Shown piece after piece: positions 9,167 to 17,477 of a stretch of 37,207 nt of DNA. The DNA lies in assembly GCA_026388315.1 (NCBI GenBank), contig JAPLKA010000105.1:1-37207 (forward strand). The letters run 5' to 3'. A program made the position numbers and the translations under genes. Position 1 is the stretch's first letter. Each line of letters opens with the position of its first letter. The DNA is from Pseudomonadota bacterium (GTDB lineage Bacteria; Desulfobacterota; Syntrophorhabdia; Syntrophorhabdales; Syntrophorhabdaceae). Below the pieces are notes generated by a model. The model ran no database searches. It had not been told where the DNA came from and saw only the letters and a list, made by a program, of their open reading frames with translations.

Positions 9167-9622
9167 ATGTTTAAAAAAATACTCTATCCAATAGATTTTT
9201 CTGAGTATACAGAGGAGATTACCAACTACGCGGTTAGTATTGCAAAAAAATATAGCTCTGAACTCCACTTGCTTCACATCATACCCAATTTAAATTATTT
9301 TACTCCCTATGAATCTTTCCTGACCCCGGAAAACCTTATTGCCATCGAACGAAATATCGAGAAGGAGATAGAAAAGGATTTTAATAAGGTAATCAAAAAG
9401 ATAGATGTTCCAGTCAAAAAGATTATCAAGACAGGGGTCACTTTTGTTGAGATAATTGACTATATCAAAGAAGTGGGTATCGACCTTGTGGTTATGGGGA
9501 CACACGGGAGAAGCGGCATTGAACATATCCTCATAGGTAGTGTTGCTGAAAAGGTGGTAAGAAAATCTCCCTGTCCGGTCCTTACAGTAAGGCCGAAGGA
9601 CTTGGTATTCCATATGCCATAG
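9167..9622 (+). CDS. Universal stress protein (UspA family)
   Basis: 151 residues, the usual length for a single-domain Usp. The start is ATG 9167 (MFKKILYPIDFSE), supported by AAGGGGG upstream; the frame continues to 9062 without a good start. The Rossmann-like fold begins with the typical strand ILYPIDFS. The C-terminal nucleotide-binding signature is GTHGRSG followed by GSVAEKVVRKSPCPVLTV, which marks an ATP-binding Usp. It is cytoplasmic and probably a stress or energy-state sensor. It stands alone with its own promoter and is convergent with radA. Confidence 0.93.
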   Translation: MFKKILYPIDFSEYTEEITNYAVSIAKKYSSELHLLHIIPNLNYFTPYESFLTPENLIAIERNIEKEIEKDFNKVIKKIDVPVKKIIKTGVTFVEIIDYIKEVGIDLVVMGTHGRSGIEHILIGSVAEKVVRKSPCPVLTVRPKDLVFHMP

Positions 9623-9630
9623 TAGCCTCT

Positions 9631-9726
9631 GGCAATGAAGAATTAAGAATGAATAATTGTGAATGAAGGGCTTAATGCGATGTATGCTTTAATCAATTCT
9701 TCATTGCCAATTCTTCATTCTTAATT
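9631..9726. repeat. Nested inverted repeats between convergent usp and radA
   Basis: GGCAATGAAGAATT (9631-9644) is the exact inverse of 9695-9708. An overlapping pair, AATTAAGAATGAA (9641-9653), is inverted just beyond it, ending at 9726. The right arms encode the last residues of RadA. This probably acts as a bidirectional terminator or messenger-stabilising structure for both genes. Its AT-rich words look like a spreading intergenic repeat. Confidence 0.45.
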
Positions 9727-11036
9727 AATTTTTCATGCAGTTCCTTAACATTTCTGAGTGGAATAATTTTCATCCCATCAACCCCTTCGACTCCATTCGG
9801 ACAGAATATTCTATTGATGCCGAGTCTTTCACATTCCTTTAACCGGAGTTCCATGTTCACAACCTTCCTTACTTCGCCGGTTAAGCCTATCTCCCCGAAG
9901 AGACAGGTATTTTTTCCAATATTTATATCTTTGTAACTGGAAAGGATAGAGGCAGCTACAGCAAGATCTATCGCAGTTTCGTTGACCTTCATCCCCCCCG
10001 TTACATTCACATATACATCCCTGTCAAAAAAAGGTTTTCCCAATACCTTTTCAAGGATTGCGATGATTATGAACAACCTGTTACTGTCGTATCCGAGGGA
10101 TATCCTTTTAGGGATGGAAAAGTTCGTCTTCGGCGTTATTGCCTGTACCTCAAGGATTATCGGCCGTGAACCCGTTATATAGGGAAACAGAGTACTGCCG
10201 GAACCTATATTGCTGCGCTCTGAAACAAAAAACTGTGAAGGATTCTCGACGCTTATGAGCCCTTGCTTGCTCATCTGAAATATGCCTACTTCATCAACGG
10301 GTCCGAAGCGATTTTTAATGGCCCTTAACAGCCTGTACGGAAGCATTTTATCACCTTCAAAATAGAGAACAGTGTCAACCATATGTTCGAGGATCTTGGG
10401 GCCTGCAATAACCCCCTCTTTGGTCACATGTCCTATAAAAATATGTGCCATATCGGCCCTTTTCATCTCCATGATCAGCCTTGAAGAGACATCTTTTATC
10501 TGACCGATGCTGCCCGGAAGCATGGGGAGACTCGTATTGTAGGTAGATTGGATAGAGTCAATCACAACAAGATTGTAAGGAGTTTCCCTTATGGCATGAA
10601 GAATATCCTCCAGGCGGTTTGAAGTAAGCATGGAGAAGGGCTTTTGTAAATTTAACCGTTTTTTCCTTAATGAAAGCTGTTTTAAAGACTCCTCTCCCGA
10701 AATATACAGCACATTATGCCCAAGCTCGACCATCTTTGAGGCGATCTCAAAGCAAAGGGTTGTCTTACCGATACCCGGGTCTCCTCCGAGAAGTATCGAG
10801 GAACCAGACACCAGTCCTCCCCCGAGAACCCTGTCCATCTCTGTCATGCCCAATACAATTTTTTCCTCAATAAAATCTTCATCGTTGATAATCAACGGTT
10901 TTTCATGAACCTGGGTCTCTTCTTTTTCAACCTTATACTCTTTTATTGTGTCCCAGCCTGAGCACCTCGGACACTTTCCCATCCATTTATGTGTTTCATA
11001 TCCGCATGCATCACAGGCGAAAACCGTTTTTTTCAT
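9693..11036 (-). CDS. radA: DNA repair protein RadA (Sms)
   Basis: 447 residues from the ATG at 11036; the frame extends further 5' but over the upstream gene. Order of domains: N-terminal C4 zinc finger (Cys8, 11, 22, 25: CDACG ... CPRC), RecA-like ATPase with Walker A GGDPGIGKT (84-92) and Walker B NLVVIDS, the RadA-specific KNRFG motif (241-245), and a Lon-protease-like C-terminal domain (VTGGMKVNETAIDLAVAAS). RadA drives branch migration and processing of recombination intermediates. The start overlaps the upstream stop by one base (TAATG), so translation is probably coupled. It is a housekeeping gene at the end of a minus-strand run. Confidence 0.95.
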   Translation of the reverse strand: MKKTVFACDACGYETHKWMGKCPRCSGWDTIKEYKVEKEETQVHEKPLIINDEDFIEEKIVLGMTEMDRVLGGGLVSGSSILLGGDPGIGKTTLCFEIASKMVELGHNVLYISGEESLKQLSLRKKRLNLQKPFSMLTSNRLEDILHAIRETPYNLVVIDSIQSTYNTSLPMLPGSIGQIKDVSSRLIMEMKRADMAHIFIGHVTKEGVIAGPKILEHMVDTVLYFEGDKMLPYRLLRAIKNRFGPVDEVGIFQMSKQGLISVENPSQFFVSERSNIGSGSTLFPYITGSRPIILEVQAITPKTNFSIPKRISLGYDSNRLFIIIAILEKVLGKPFFDRDVYVNVTGGMKVNETAIDLAVAASILSSYKDINIGKNTCLFGEIGLTGEVRKVVNMELRLKECERLGINRIFCPNGVEGVDGMKIIPLRNVKELHEKLIKNEELAMKN

Positions 11037-11830
11037 TACTGTTCCATCCCGAGGTTCATCTTTAAAAACGCCAATTGATATTTCATGACTTTGACCAGCC
11101 ATTCGCGCGTCCTGGGCAATTCGCCGGGAGATACCTCAAGGGTAATCATTCCGTCATAGCCCAACCTCATCATTGTACTCAAAAGCTTTGCAATCGGCAA
11201 TTCCCCACTTCCCAAAAACAGATGGCTTCCGGAGTTACCATAATCGCTGATATGCACGTTCTTCAATCTGCCTGTCTTGAAAACTGTCAAAAATGCTGCA
11301 ATCACATCGCCGCCAAAGGTAGCACAGTGTGTGGTGTCAAAGGTGAAATAGAGATTCTTCCTGACACCAAATTCTACCAGGTCTCTATAGTCGTTTAAAA
11401 CATAAGGGGCAAGCATCAATCTTTTTCCTGAAAGGGGCATATTTTCGATGGTAAGCGCCATATTTTCACAACCGAGCTCTTTTTGAAAGTCTTTAATTTT
11501 TTTAAACCATTTGAAAAATTGCAACTCCATGTTAAACCATGAAGGCGGATGAAAATTGACCACTTCTATATGCAATTGCCTGGCAATCTCCAGTGTCTGC
11601 AGAAGGGCATTTATCTTATTTCCCCAGGACACCATCTTCATAAACGGTGCGTGGATAGAATAAACAGGGAGGACCTGGAGGCATTCTTTTACGGTATCTA
11701 TGTAATCTTTTTTATTGAAATGTGTGTTTATTACCAGATCGCAGCCATCAAAGCCTGCTTCTCCGGCAAGATTGAAAATATCATTTATCGGCAGATAGTA
11801 AAGGCAACCCGTGGAAAAAAGGATTTTCAT
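11036..11830 (-). CDS. Sugar phosphate isomerase/epimerase-like TIM-barrel protein
   Basis: 264 residues of the AP-endonuclease-2 / xylose-isomerase-like TIM-barrel superfamily. Metal-ligand-like positions recur in barrel strands: SIHAPF, VVNFHPP, ALTIENMP (Glu), FTFDTTHC (Asp, His), VHISDYG (His, Asp) and ITLEVSP (Glu). Members are isomerases, epimerases or endonuclease IV. The exact substrate cannot be read from sequence, and an AP-endonuclease role is less likely because the length and motif spacing fit the isomerase branch. The start ATG overlaps the stop of the M24 peptidase gene (ATGA) and the stop overlaps the radA start, so the three genes are translationally coupled. Confidence 0.8.
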   Translation of the reverse strand: MKILFSTGCLYYLPINDIFNLAGEAGFDGCDLVINTHFNKKDYIDTVKECLQVLPVYSIHAPFMKMVSWGNKINALLQTLEIARQLHIEVVNFHPPSWFNMELQFFKWFKKIKDFQKELGCENMALTIENMPLSGKRLMLAPYVLNDYRDLVEFGVRKNLYFTFDTTHCATFGGDVIAAFLTVFKTGRLKNVHISDYGNSGSHLFLGSGELPIAKLLSTMMRLGYDGMITLEVSPGELPRTREWLVKVMKYQLAFLKMNLGMEQ

Positions 11831-12999
11831 ACAATGACGATATTTTCATCAATATCGGTAAGCACCCTGTAACAACCGTTCTCCATGAGGATAGTATTTT
11901 CGATACCGCAGGCGCCTTTTTTCGGGAACACCATCTTTGGTTCTATCGCAAAAACCATACCCTCTTCTATGGGGTACGTGTGGTTGGCGGAAATGAAGGG
12001 GAATTCGGCAAGCTCAATTCCGATACCGTGGGCAAGAAACCGCACTTTGTGAGGCTTGTAACCGAGAAATACATCTCCGTAACCCATGTTATCTGCAAGT
12101 TTTTTCGAATATTCGAAAAGTTCTTTACTGATCATGCCTTCAAGCGCCTTATCGAGCACCCTGTAATGGATCTCTTTGCATGCATCGTATGCCTTCACAA
12201 AAAGTTCAGGCATGGACTGAATGGCATACATCCTTGTCTGATCAACCTGATAACCGTGATAGCAGATACCGAAGTCAATAAGTATGGGTTCATTTTTTTT
12301 AATCTTCTTCATGCTTGCCCCCACCGGAAAGGCCGGTGAAAGCCCCAGACCTCCCATGGGTGAATCCGACTGGCTTACGATACTTCCCGTATGCCCGCTT
12401 ATGACATGCCATGAATATGCCTCATAATTCAAAGACCTTACACGCAGTAAGCCTTCATGTCCCAACTTTTTCGCATATGCTTCCAGGAGACCGCCAAGCT
12501 CAATCTCAGTCATACCCTCTTTCAGTACCTCAGGCACCAGTTGATAGACCTTCTTCTGTATCGCAGCCGCCCCTTCCATTAATCCTATCTCGAAGGGCGA
12601 TTTTATCTTCCTTATTTCCTTTGTAAGGGGTGAGACATTTATAATCTCCGTATCCCCTATGATGTCCATGAATTTGATGACATCATTGTACGGCATCACA
12701 TCAAGCTGCAACCCCACCCGTTTCATCGGTTTTATATGTGGCTTGATATCCTTGGCTGAACGCATGGGGACAATCTGTCGTATAGGTGATTCCCTCCGTG
12801 CCCTGGAGATTTCCCGTTTTACAAATAAGATGGGCTCCCCCTCGAGGGGAATAAAGATAAGGGAATCCTGCATCGTCCCTGAAAGATAATAATAATCTAT
12901 TTTATAGTGAAAAAAGGCCCCGTCAATAGAGGCCTTTTCCATTAATATCTTTAACTTCGCTATTCTGTTTTCTATTTCTTTTTTTGGAACGTAAAGCAT
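11827..12999 (-). CDS. M24-family metallopeptidase (Xaa-Pro aminopeptidase-like)
   Basis: 390 residues from ATG 12999 (MLYVPKKEIENRI); the frame reaches 13068 but would then overlap dch. The N-terminal creatinase-like domain is followed by the pita-bread fold with the five metal ligands: Asp in ILIDFGI, Asp in YQVDQTR, His in AHGIGIE, Glu in FAIEPKM and Glu in CGIENTI. Members remove N-terminal residues before proline or hydrolyse related amide/C-N bonds. It is cytoplasmic (no signal). It lies 13 bp after dch in the same direction, and no metabolic link to benzoate is evident. Confidence 0.88.
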   Translation of the reverse strand: MLYVPKKEIENRIAKLKILMEKASIDGAFFHYKIDYYYLSGTMQDSLIFIPLEGEPILFVKREISRARRESPIRQIVPMRSAKDIKPHIKPMKRVGLQLDVMPYNDVIKFMDIIGDTEIINVSPLTKEIRKIKSPFEIGLMEGAAAIQKKVYQLVPEVLKEGMTEIELGGLLEAYAKKLGHEGLLRVRSLNYEAYSWHVISGHTGSIVSQSDSPMGGLGLSPAFPVGASMKKIKKNEPILIDFGICYHGYQVDQTRMYAIQSMPELFVKAYDACKEIHYRVLDKALEGMISKELFEYSKKLADNMGYGDVFLGYKPHKVRFLAHGIGIELAEFPFISANHTYPIEEGMVFAIEPKMVFPKKGACGIENTILMENGCYRVLTDIDENIVIV

Positions 13000-13012
13000 A
13001 ACCTGTCCCGCT

Positions 13013-13783
13013 TTATTTATCTTTCCAAACGGGTTTTCTTTTTTCCATAAAGGCAGCGATACCTTCATTGGCGTCCTCTGTCTTCATGCAGCCATCAAGA
13101 TACAGTATTTCTGAGGCCTTAAGCGCTTCCATGAAGTCAACATTAAGGCTTGCCTTGATAGCGCGCTTCGTCCACATGGCGACGGGCCTGCTTTGCTTCA
13201 GGAAGTCGGCGAGGAATTTATCCACGCCTTCTTTGAAACCCTCTACCGGCAGGACAACATTAACGAGACCCATTGCCTCGGCTTCTTTTGCGTTGATAAT
13301 CTTCCCGGTGAGGAGAAGTTCATATGTCTTTTTGAGCCCTATAATCTTGACAAACCAGGCCGCCGCAACCGGAGGAAAAACACCGACAGCGATCTCGGGC
13401 TGTCCTATCCTCGACTTCTCCGATGCAATCACTATATCGCAGAAAGCCATAAGCTCACATCCGCCTCCAAGAGACCTGCCGTTCACAACTGCAACGGTCG
13501 TTACATCCATTTCGGACATGAGCCGGAACATCCGGTGAAAGACTTCAATCATATCGTTCACTTTGTCCGGCGTGTGATCCGCTACATCCACACCGTCGCA
13601 GAACGCCTTTTCGCCGGCATGGTCAAAAATCAAAAGCTGTACCGAAGAATCCTTCTTTACCTCAACCAACACCTCATTAATCTCTCTCATCATTAAAATG
13701 GTAAGCCAGTTTGAAGGCGGTGCATTCAAGGTGATCCGTGCTACTTTGTCCTTTTTTTCATAAGCAATATAATTAAAACCCAT
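13013..13783 (-). CDS. bamR: Cyclohexa-1,5-diene-1-carbonyl-CoA hydratase
   Basis: 256 residues from ATG 13783, chosen because GGGAGG lies seven bases upstream (MGFNYIAYEKK); the longer frame to 13813 lacks a site. Crotonase fold with CoA-binding GEKAFCDGVDVADH and the oxyanion/active-site segment NGRSLGGGCELMAFCDIVIAS. In the benzoyl-CoA pathway this enzyme hydrates the dienoyl-CoA made by benzoyl-CoA reductase to 6-hydroxycyclohex-1-ene-1-carbonyl-CoA. The family is hard to separate from other enoyl-CoA hydratases by motif alone, and the call rests on had and oah lying next to it. A strong terminator separates it from oah, so it probably has its own promoter. Confidence 0.82.
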   Translation of the reverse strand: MGFNYIAYEKKDKVARITLNAPPSNWLTILMMREINEVLVEVKKDSSVQLLIFDHAGEKAFCDGVDVADHTPDKVNDMIEVFHRMFRLMSEMDVTTVAVVNGRSLGGGCELMAFCDIVIASEKSRIGQPEIAVGVFPPVAAAWFVKIIGLKKTYELLLTGKIINAKEAEAMGLVNVVLPVEGFKEGVDKFLADFLKQSRPVAMWTKRAIKASLNVDFMEALKASEILYLDGCMKTEDANEGIAAFMEKRKPVWKDK

Positions 13784-13886
13784 GGTAATCCTCCCTTCAT
13801 GAGCGTATAGCATTTAGCGTATATAGCATTTAGAAAAAAATCTTTAAACTCTACGCTATGCGCTCAACGCTCAACGCTGGTAAAAT
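13784..13886 (-). repeat. Leader of dch with short direct and inverted repeats
   Basis: GCGTATAGCATTTA and GCGTATATAGCATTTA stand in tandem (13802-13833). The inverse word CTACGCTATGCGCT and a doubled CAACGCT follow to 13878. No clear -35/-10 pair could be chosen. The same vocabulary appears at 335-352. Confidence 0.35.
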
Positions 13887-13914
13887 AAAAAAAAGGGGGG
13901 ACAAGCCCCCCTAA
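13887..13914 (-). terminator. Rho-independent terminator after oah (minus strand)
   Basis: On the minus strand, GGGGGG, a 5-base loop, CCCCCC, then a run of eight T. It lies 15 bp after the oah stop and should end the SDR-had-oah transcript. Confidence 0.85.
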
Positions 13915-13928
13915 AGTTTGTGCTATCC

Positions 13929-15077
13929 TTACTTCGCCTGCGGTTTGCCGAGCACTTCGCCGAAGTATGCTTCGTTGTTCAGCGCGCCCTTTGCGATGAG
14001 CTGACGGTTCTTAATAAAGTCGATCGTATCCACACCGGTGATCTTCTTGGTACTGAATGCGCCGAAACCAAGGAAGGCCTCGCCCATCATGTTTGTTGCC
14101 AGCCAGTATCTGTGGTCGTTCTTGATCTGATCCCAGAAGAATTTCTTTTTCTGTCTGATACCGTCAATGGACTTATTCAAGCATCCGGGGAAGAGGTTCG
14201 CGAAAATCCAGATAACCCTGTCAACCTCTGCATCGAGAGCCGAAAAATCGTATTTGTTGTTTTTCAGTTGCTCGTTTACCCATGCCCGTGCATCTTTGGC
14301 TTCCTGACCCGACTTGTTTTCGCCGTACACGATCGCGCCGTCTTTTACGTATGTATCGGTGATGACCTGCGGGTTCCTGACCCAGTTGCCCTTGTCATCT
14401 TTCAGGACAGGGATTGCCTTGGAGATGAGGTTTTTGGCCTTCATCTTGTATGCCGAGAACATTTCGCAGCTTACGCAGCTCCACATTGCATCCTCAGCGC
14501 TTAAGAACCAGGGGAGAAAGTCAGAGGAACCGCCCACAGGGGCTGAACCGTGACGGGGACCTGCCTGACCGAAGATTGCGAGGTCAGACGAAATGGCGAT
14601 ATCACATGCAAGACCGATTTCCTGGCCGCCGGCTACCCTCATACCGTTTACACGGCAGATAACCGGTTTCTTGCACATAAGGATGGAGTCTACCATGTTG
14701 TTAAAAAGTTCCATATATGAGCCGTATTCTTCCGGGCGCATACTATAATATTCTGAATACTCTTTCGTATTGCCGCCGGTACAGAAGGCGTTGGGGCCCG
14801 TGCCGGTAAAAACTACGGCAACTACTTCGCGGTCTGTGGAAGCATTCTCAAAACCGGCGATGACACCTTTTACCATCTCTGTGGTATAGGAATTATACTG
14901 GGCCGGGTTATTGAGTGTGATCCATGCATTGTAAAGACCCGGTATTACGTTGCCCTTCGGGTCTTTCAGGGGTCTTTTTTCATACACTGTACATGGAGCT
15001 TCCGTACCCCACCATTCTTTTCCATGTCTGCTGTGGTCCTTTAATCCGTTTTCTCTTGGCATCCATTCTAAACCCAT
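13929..15077 (-). CDS. bamA: 6-Oxocyclohex-1-ene-1-carbonyl-CoA hydrolase
   Basis: 382 residues, the normal length for BamA/Oah, with ATG 15077 preceded by GAGGAGG. It is a crotonase-family ring-cleaving hydrolase that adds water and opens the ring of 6-oxocyclohex-1-ene-1-carbonyl-CoA to 3-hydroxypimeloyl-CoA. Characteristic segments are the extended N-terminus (MGLEWMPRENGLKDHSRHG), TGTGPNAFCTGGNTKEY, VICRVNGMRVAGGQEIGLA, and FGQAGPRHGSAPVGGS, which ordinary enoyl-CoA hydratases lack. bamA is the standard marker gene for anaerobic aromatic degraders. It is the last gene of the SDR-had-oah operon, 30 bp after had. Confidence 0.96.
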   Translation of the reverse strand: MGLEWMPRENGLKDHSRHGKEWWGTEAPCTVYEKRPLKDPKGNVIPGLYNAWITLNNPAQYNSYTTEMVKGVIAGFENASTDREVVAVVFTGTGPNAFCTGGNTKEYSEYYSMRPEEYGSYMELFNNMVDSILMCKKPVICRVNGMRVAGGQEIGLACDIAISSDLAIFGQAGPRHGSAPVGGSSDFLPWFLSAEDAMWSCVSCEMFSAYKMKAKNLISKAIPVLKDDKGNWVRNPQVITDTYVKDGAIVYGENKSGQEAKDARAWVNEQLKNNKYDFSALDAEVDRVIWIFANLFPGCLNKSIDGIRQKKKFFWDQIKNDHRYWLATNMMGEAFLGFGAFSTKKITGVDTIDFIKNRQLIAKGALNNEAYFGEVLGKPQAK

Positions 15078-15107
15078 ACTTTCCTCCTCTTAATGTTTTG
15101 TTTTTAA

Positions 15108-16217
15108 TTAAAAATCGGGTGTTAACACCACTCTTTTTGCAGGAGAACCTGCTTTGTGAATCTCTTCAAATGTTGCTGCGATTGTGCTCATCGGCCGCAC
15201 TTCAACAAATGGGTCGATTTTGATCTTCTTTGAGAGGACCATATCGAGCACGATCGGGTAATACTCAGGCAGGCAACCCCATGTTCCGATTACCTCTGCA
15301 TCAAAAGCCATCAGTTTTGAGAACATGTATTCGCTTTTTGCCATTCCGAAGCCGACGAGTATCAGCTTTCCAACAAAGGAGAGCAGGTCAAGTGCGAGTT
15401 CCTGGCCGGCCTTTGAACCTGTTACTTCAAAGATCTTCCAGCCTGTATTGGCAAGACCGTTAGCCTTGCAGTAGGCTCTCCATTCGCCCACGACCGTTTT
15501 ATTGTCTTTATCTACCGTGCTGATTACTGCATCGCATCCATATTCGAGCGCCCTCTGGAGTTTTTCAGGGTTTCTGGCGATACCGATAACAGTTTTTGCG
15601 CCGAGTGCCTTTGCGGTCTGAGCCATATATACACCCACACCACCGGTTGCACCGAGTATGATTACATTGTCGCCAGGCTGCAGGTCTGCTCTTTTGCATG
15701 CCTGATACGGGGTTGTCGCTGCATCTGCAACAACTGCAAGCTGTTCAAGGGCATAGCCCTTTTTGTCCTGAACCAGACAAAGGTCGACTGAAGGGACAAC
15801 GATATGACTGGCAAATCCACCAAATACACCAATCGAGTTGCCGGGCATTTTCTGGGCAAGGCACCTGTTGCCTCTTCCTGTTTTGCAGAGGATACATTTT
15901 CTGCATGGCATGACTGCGGGGATAATAACCTCTTTTCCTACCCAGGCAGGATCACCTGCGATAACCGTTCCGGCAATCTCGTGACCGAGTGCCAGAGGGG
16001 GCTTGCTGACGGTTGGAACACCATCAAAGAAATAGCCAAGGTCTGTATGACACACACCACAGCCGGCGATTTCCACTAATACTTCGCCCTCTTTCAGTTC
16101 CGGTACAGGAATTTCTGCCATGGCAAGTTTGCCGGGCGTTTTTTCCTTTGTCTCTCTGTTAAATACTGTCGGTTGAACCATCTGCCACTGTTTAATTGTT
16201 TTTGGTACTTCAGCCAT
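15108..16217 (-). CDS. bamQ: 6-Hydroxycyclohex-1-ene-1-carbonyl-CoA dehydrogenase
   Basis: 369 residues, start ATG 16217 with AAGGAGGTG just upstream. Zinc-dependent medium-chain alcohol dehydrogenase. The catalytic zinc site is in CGVCHTD and GHEIAGTV, the structural zinc site is the four-Cys lobe CRKCILCKTGRGNRC, and the NAD-binding motif is ILGATGGVGVYMAQ. It oxidises the 6-hydroxy intermediate made by dch to the 6-oxo compound that oah cleaves, with NAD as acceptor. Close packing with oah and the SDR supports the specific call over a generic alcohol dehydrogenase. Confidence 0.92.
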   Translation of the reverse strand: MAEVPKTIKQWQMVQPTVFNRETKEKTPGKLAMAEIPVPELKEGEVLVEIAGCGVCHTDLGYFFDGVPTVSKPPLALGHEIAGTVIAGDPAWVGKEVIIPAVMPCRKCILCKTGRGNRCLAQKMPGNSIGVFGGFASHIVVPSVDLCLVQDKKGYALEQLAVVADAATTPYQACKRADLQPGDNVIILGATGGVGVYMAQTAKALGAKTVIGIARNPEKLQRALEYGCDAVISTVDKDNKTVVGEWRAYCKANGLANTGWKIFEVTGSKAGQELALDLLSFVGKLILVGFGMAKSEYMFSKLMAFDAEVIGTWGCLPEYYPIVLDMVLSKKIKIDPFVEVRPMSTIAATFEEIHKAGSPAKRVVLTPDF

Positions 16218-16266
16218 TACAACACCTCCTTAATATATTTGAAACTGAATATCACCTTCCTACTTC

Positions 16267-17019
16267 TTACGTCATTCCATAACCACCGTCTACTGGCAGG
16301 ACTTGTCCTGTAATATACCGTGAGTCATCTGAAGCAAAAAATACGAAGGCTGGTGAAACGTCTTCCGGTTCTGCATACCTTCCAAGAAGGATTCTTTTTG
16401 TATAAATTTCTCTTAATTTTTCATCATTTTGAAGTGTAGAAGTCATCTCTGTTGTAACAATGCCGAGAGAAATTACATTGGCAGTCACATTGTACTTTGC
16501 AAGCTCTCTGGCGGCTGATTTTGTCAGGGTAACAACCCCGCCTTTTGCCGCTGCGTAATTTATCTGGCCGATTGTGCCAACCATGCCGGCAACAGAAGTT
16601 ACATTGACAATCCTTCCGTAATTCTGCTGCATAAAATATTTTGATGCCGCCTTAATACAAAGCCATGGACCTCTCATCTGTACATTGACCACCTCGTCCC
16701 AGGTAGCCACGCTCAATTTATGCAGCATGCCGGGTTTTGAAATACCCGCATTGTTGATGAGTATATGAATTGAACCAAAATTTTCAACACAGGTGTCGAT
16801 GATTTTCTGTGCGTCCGCTTCCTGACCCACATCGCCCTTCACCGCAACCGCTTTTCTTCCCATAGCAGTGATCATCCCGACCACTTCATCGGCTGCTTTC
16901 TGGTTCCCTGCATAGTTCACGACAACATTGGCCCCCTCTTTTGCGAATTCCAGGCTTATAGCCCTGCCGACGCCCCTTCCGCCGCCTGTGACTACAGCAT
17001 TTTTGCCCTCTAATTTCAT
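16267..17019 (-). CDS. Short-chain dehydrogenase/reductase (FabG-like)
   Basis: 250 residues from ATG 17019; the GTG at 17025 lies inside the Shine-Dalgarno (AAGGAGAGGTG) and is rejected. Classical SDR motifs: cofactor loop TGGGRGVG (residues 11-18), NNAG, catalytic Ser in VTSVAG and YAAAKGG with Tyr and Lys. It ends in the FabG-like tail TGQVLPVDGGYGMT. As first gene of the SDR-had-oah operon it could be the 3-hydroxypimeloyl-CoA dehydrogenase acting after ring cleavage, but a 3-oxoacyl-ACP reductase cannot be excluded. Confidence 0.87.
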   Translation of the reverse strand: MKLEGKNAVVTGGGRGVGRAISLEFAKEGANVVVNYAGNQKAADEVVGMITAMGRKAVAVKGDVGQEADAQKIIDTCVENFGSIHILINNAGISKPGMLHKLSVATWDEVVNVQMRGPWLCIKAASKYFMQQNYGRIVNVTSVAGMVGTIGQINYAAAKGGVVTLTKSAARELAKYNVTANVISLGIVTTEMTSTLQNDEKLREIYTKRILLGRYAEPEDVSPAFVFFASDDSRYITGQVLPVDGGYGMT

Positions 17020-17068
17020 AGTCACCTCTCCTTAATTTTTTAATTGTGAAAATTTTAGTAAACAAAAT

Positions 17069-17096
17069 ATTATATGTTAATAGGGATTTATGTCAA
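17069..17096 (-). promoter_or_regulatory. Promoter of the SDR-had-oah operon
   Basis: On the minus strand, TTGACA (17096-17091), 16-bp spacer, TATAAT (17074-17069), both hexamers perfect. Predicted start near 17061, a ~42-nt leader, then AAGGAG before the ATG at 17019. Confidence 0.8.
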
Positions 17097-17296
17097 GACA
17101 AAAAGACATTTCCCATCAAAATTCTAAGAACGTTTTATACCGTCAATACAGTTGCGAGCATTTGTCCTGACTTATAAAAGCAATCCGGTTTCTTCCCTGC
17201 TCTTTTGCATTATACTATGGTGGCGTTCTTTCAAACAGGGTAACGCTCGATACCTGTAACATCAGTGTAATACAATAAATTTAAAATAAATTTCAC

Positions 17297-17324
17297 TTGA
17301 CAAATAAAAAGGCTACTATACAAT
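17297..17324 (+). promoter_or_regulatory. Plus-strand promoter in the divergent region
   Basis: TTGACA (17297-17302), 16-bp spacer, TACAAT (17319-17324). It points to the broken GNAT gene and on towards the bam operon, and is followed by the phased repeats at 17329. Confidence 0.65.
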
Positions 17325-17328
17325 TATT

Positions 17329-17361
17329 TTATAGTCACATTATAACTACTTTATAACCATA
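17329..17361 (+). promoter_or_regulatory. Three phased 11-bp direct repeats (candidate operator)
   Basis: Three contiguous units, TTATAGTCACA, TTATAACTACT and TTATAACCATA, begin five bases after the -10 and so cover the transcription start. The 11-bp period puts each copy on the same helix face, as for a regulator binding cooperatively to direct repeats. The bound factor is not encoded nearby. Confidence 0.45.
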
Positions 17362-17477
17362 TACTACTAATAACGAAGACAGGGAGGAGGAGGTGTGCTC
17401 AAAAAAACGGGAAGCAACTGGAGAGCCGAAAAATACTCTCAACGAAGGGCCCAAAAAAGATTTTAAGTAAAGTAAAG

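Noticed and set aside
13068-13696. Plus-strand frames of 156 and 167 aa
   Set aside because: They are the complement of dch, whose motifs and ribosome binding site are clear. The plus frames show no family features.
13920-14504. Plus-strand frame of 194 aa
   Set aside because: Shadow of bamA on the opposite strand; it has no start signal.
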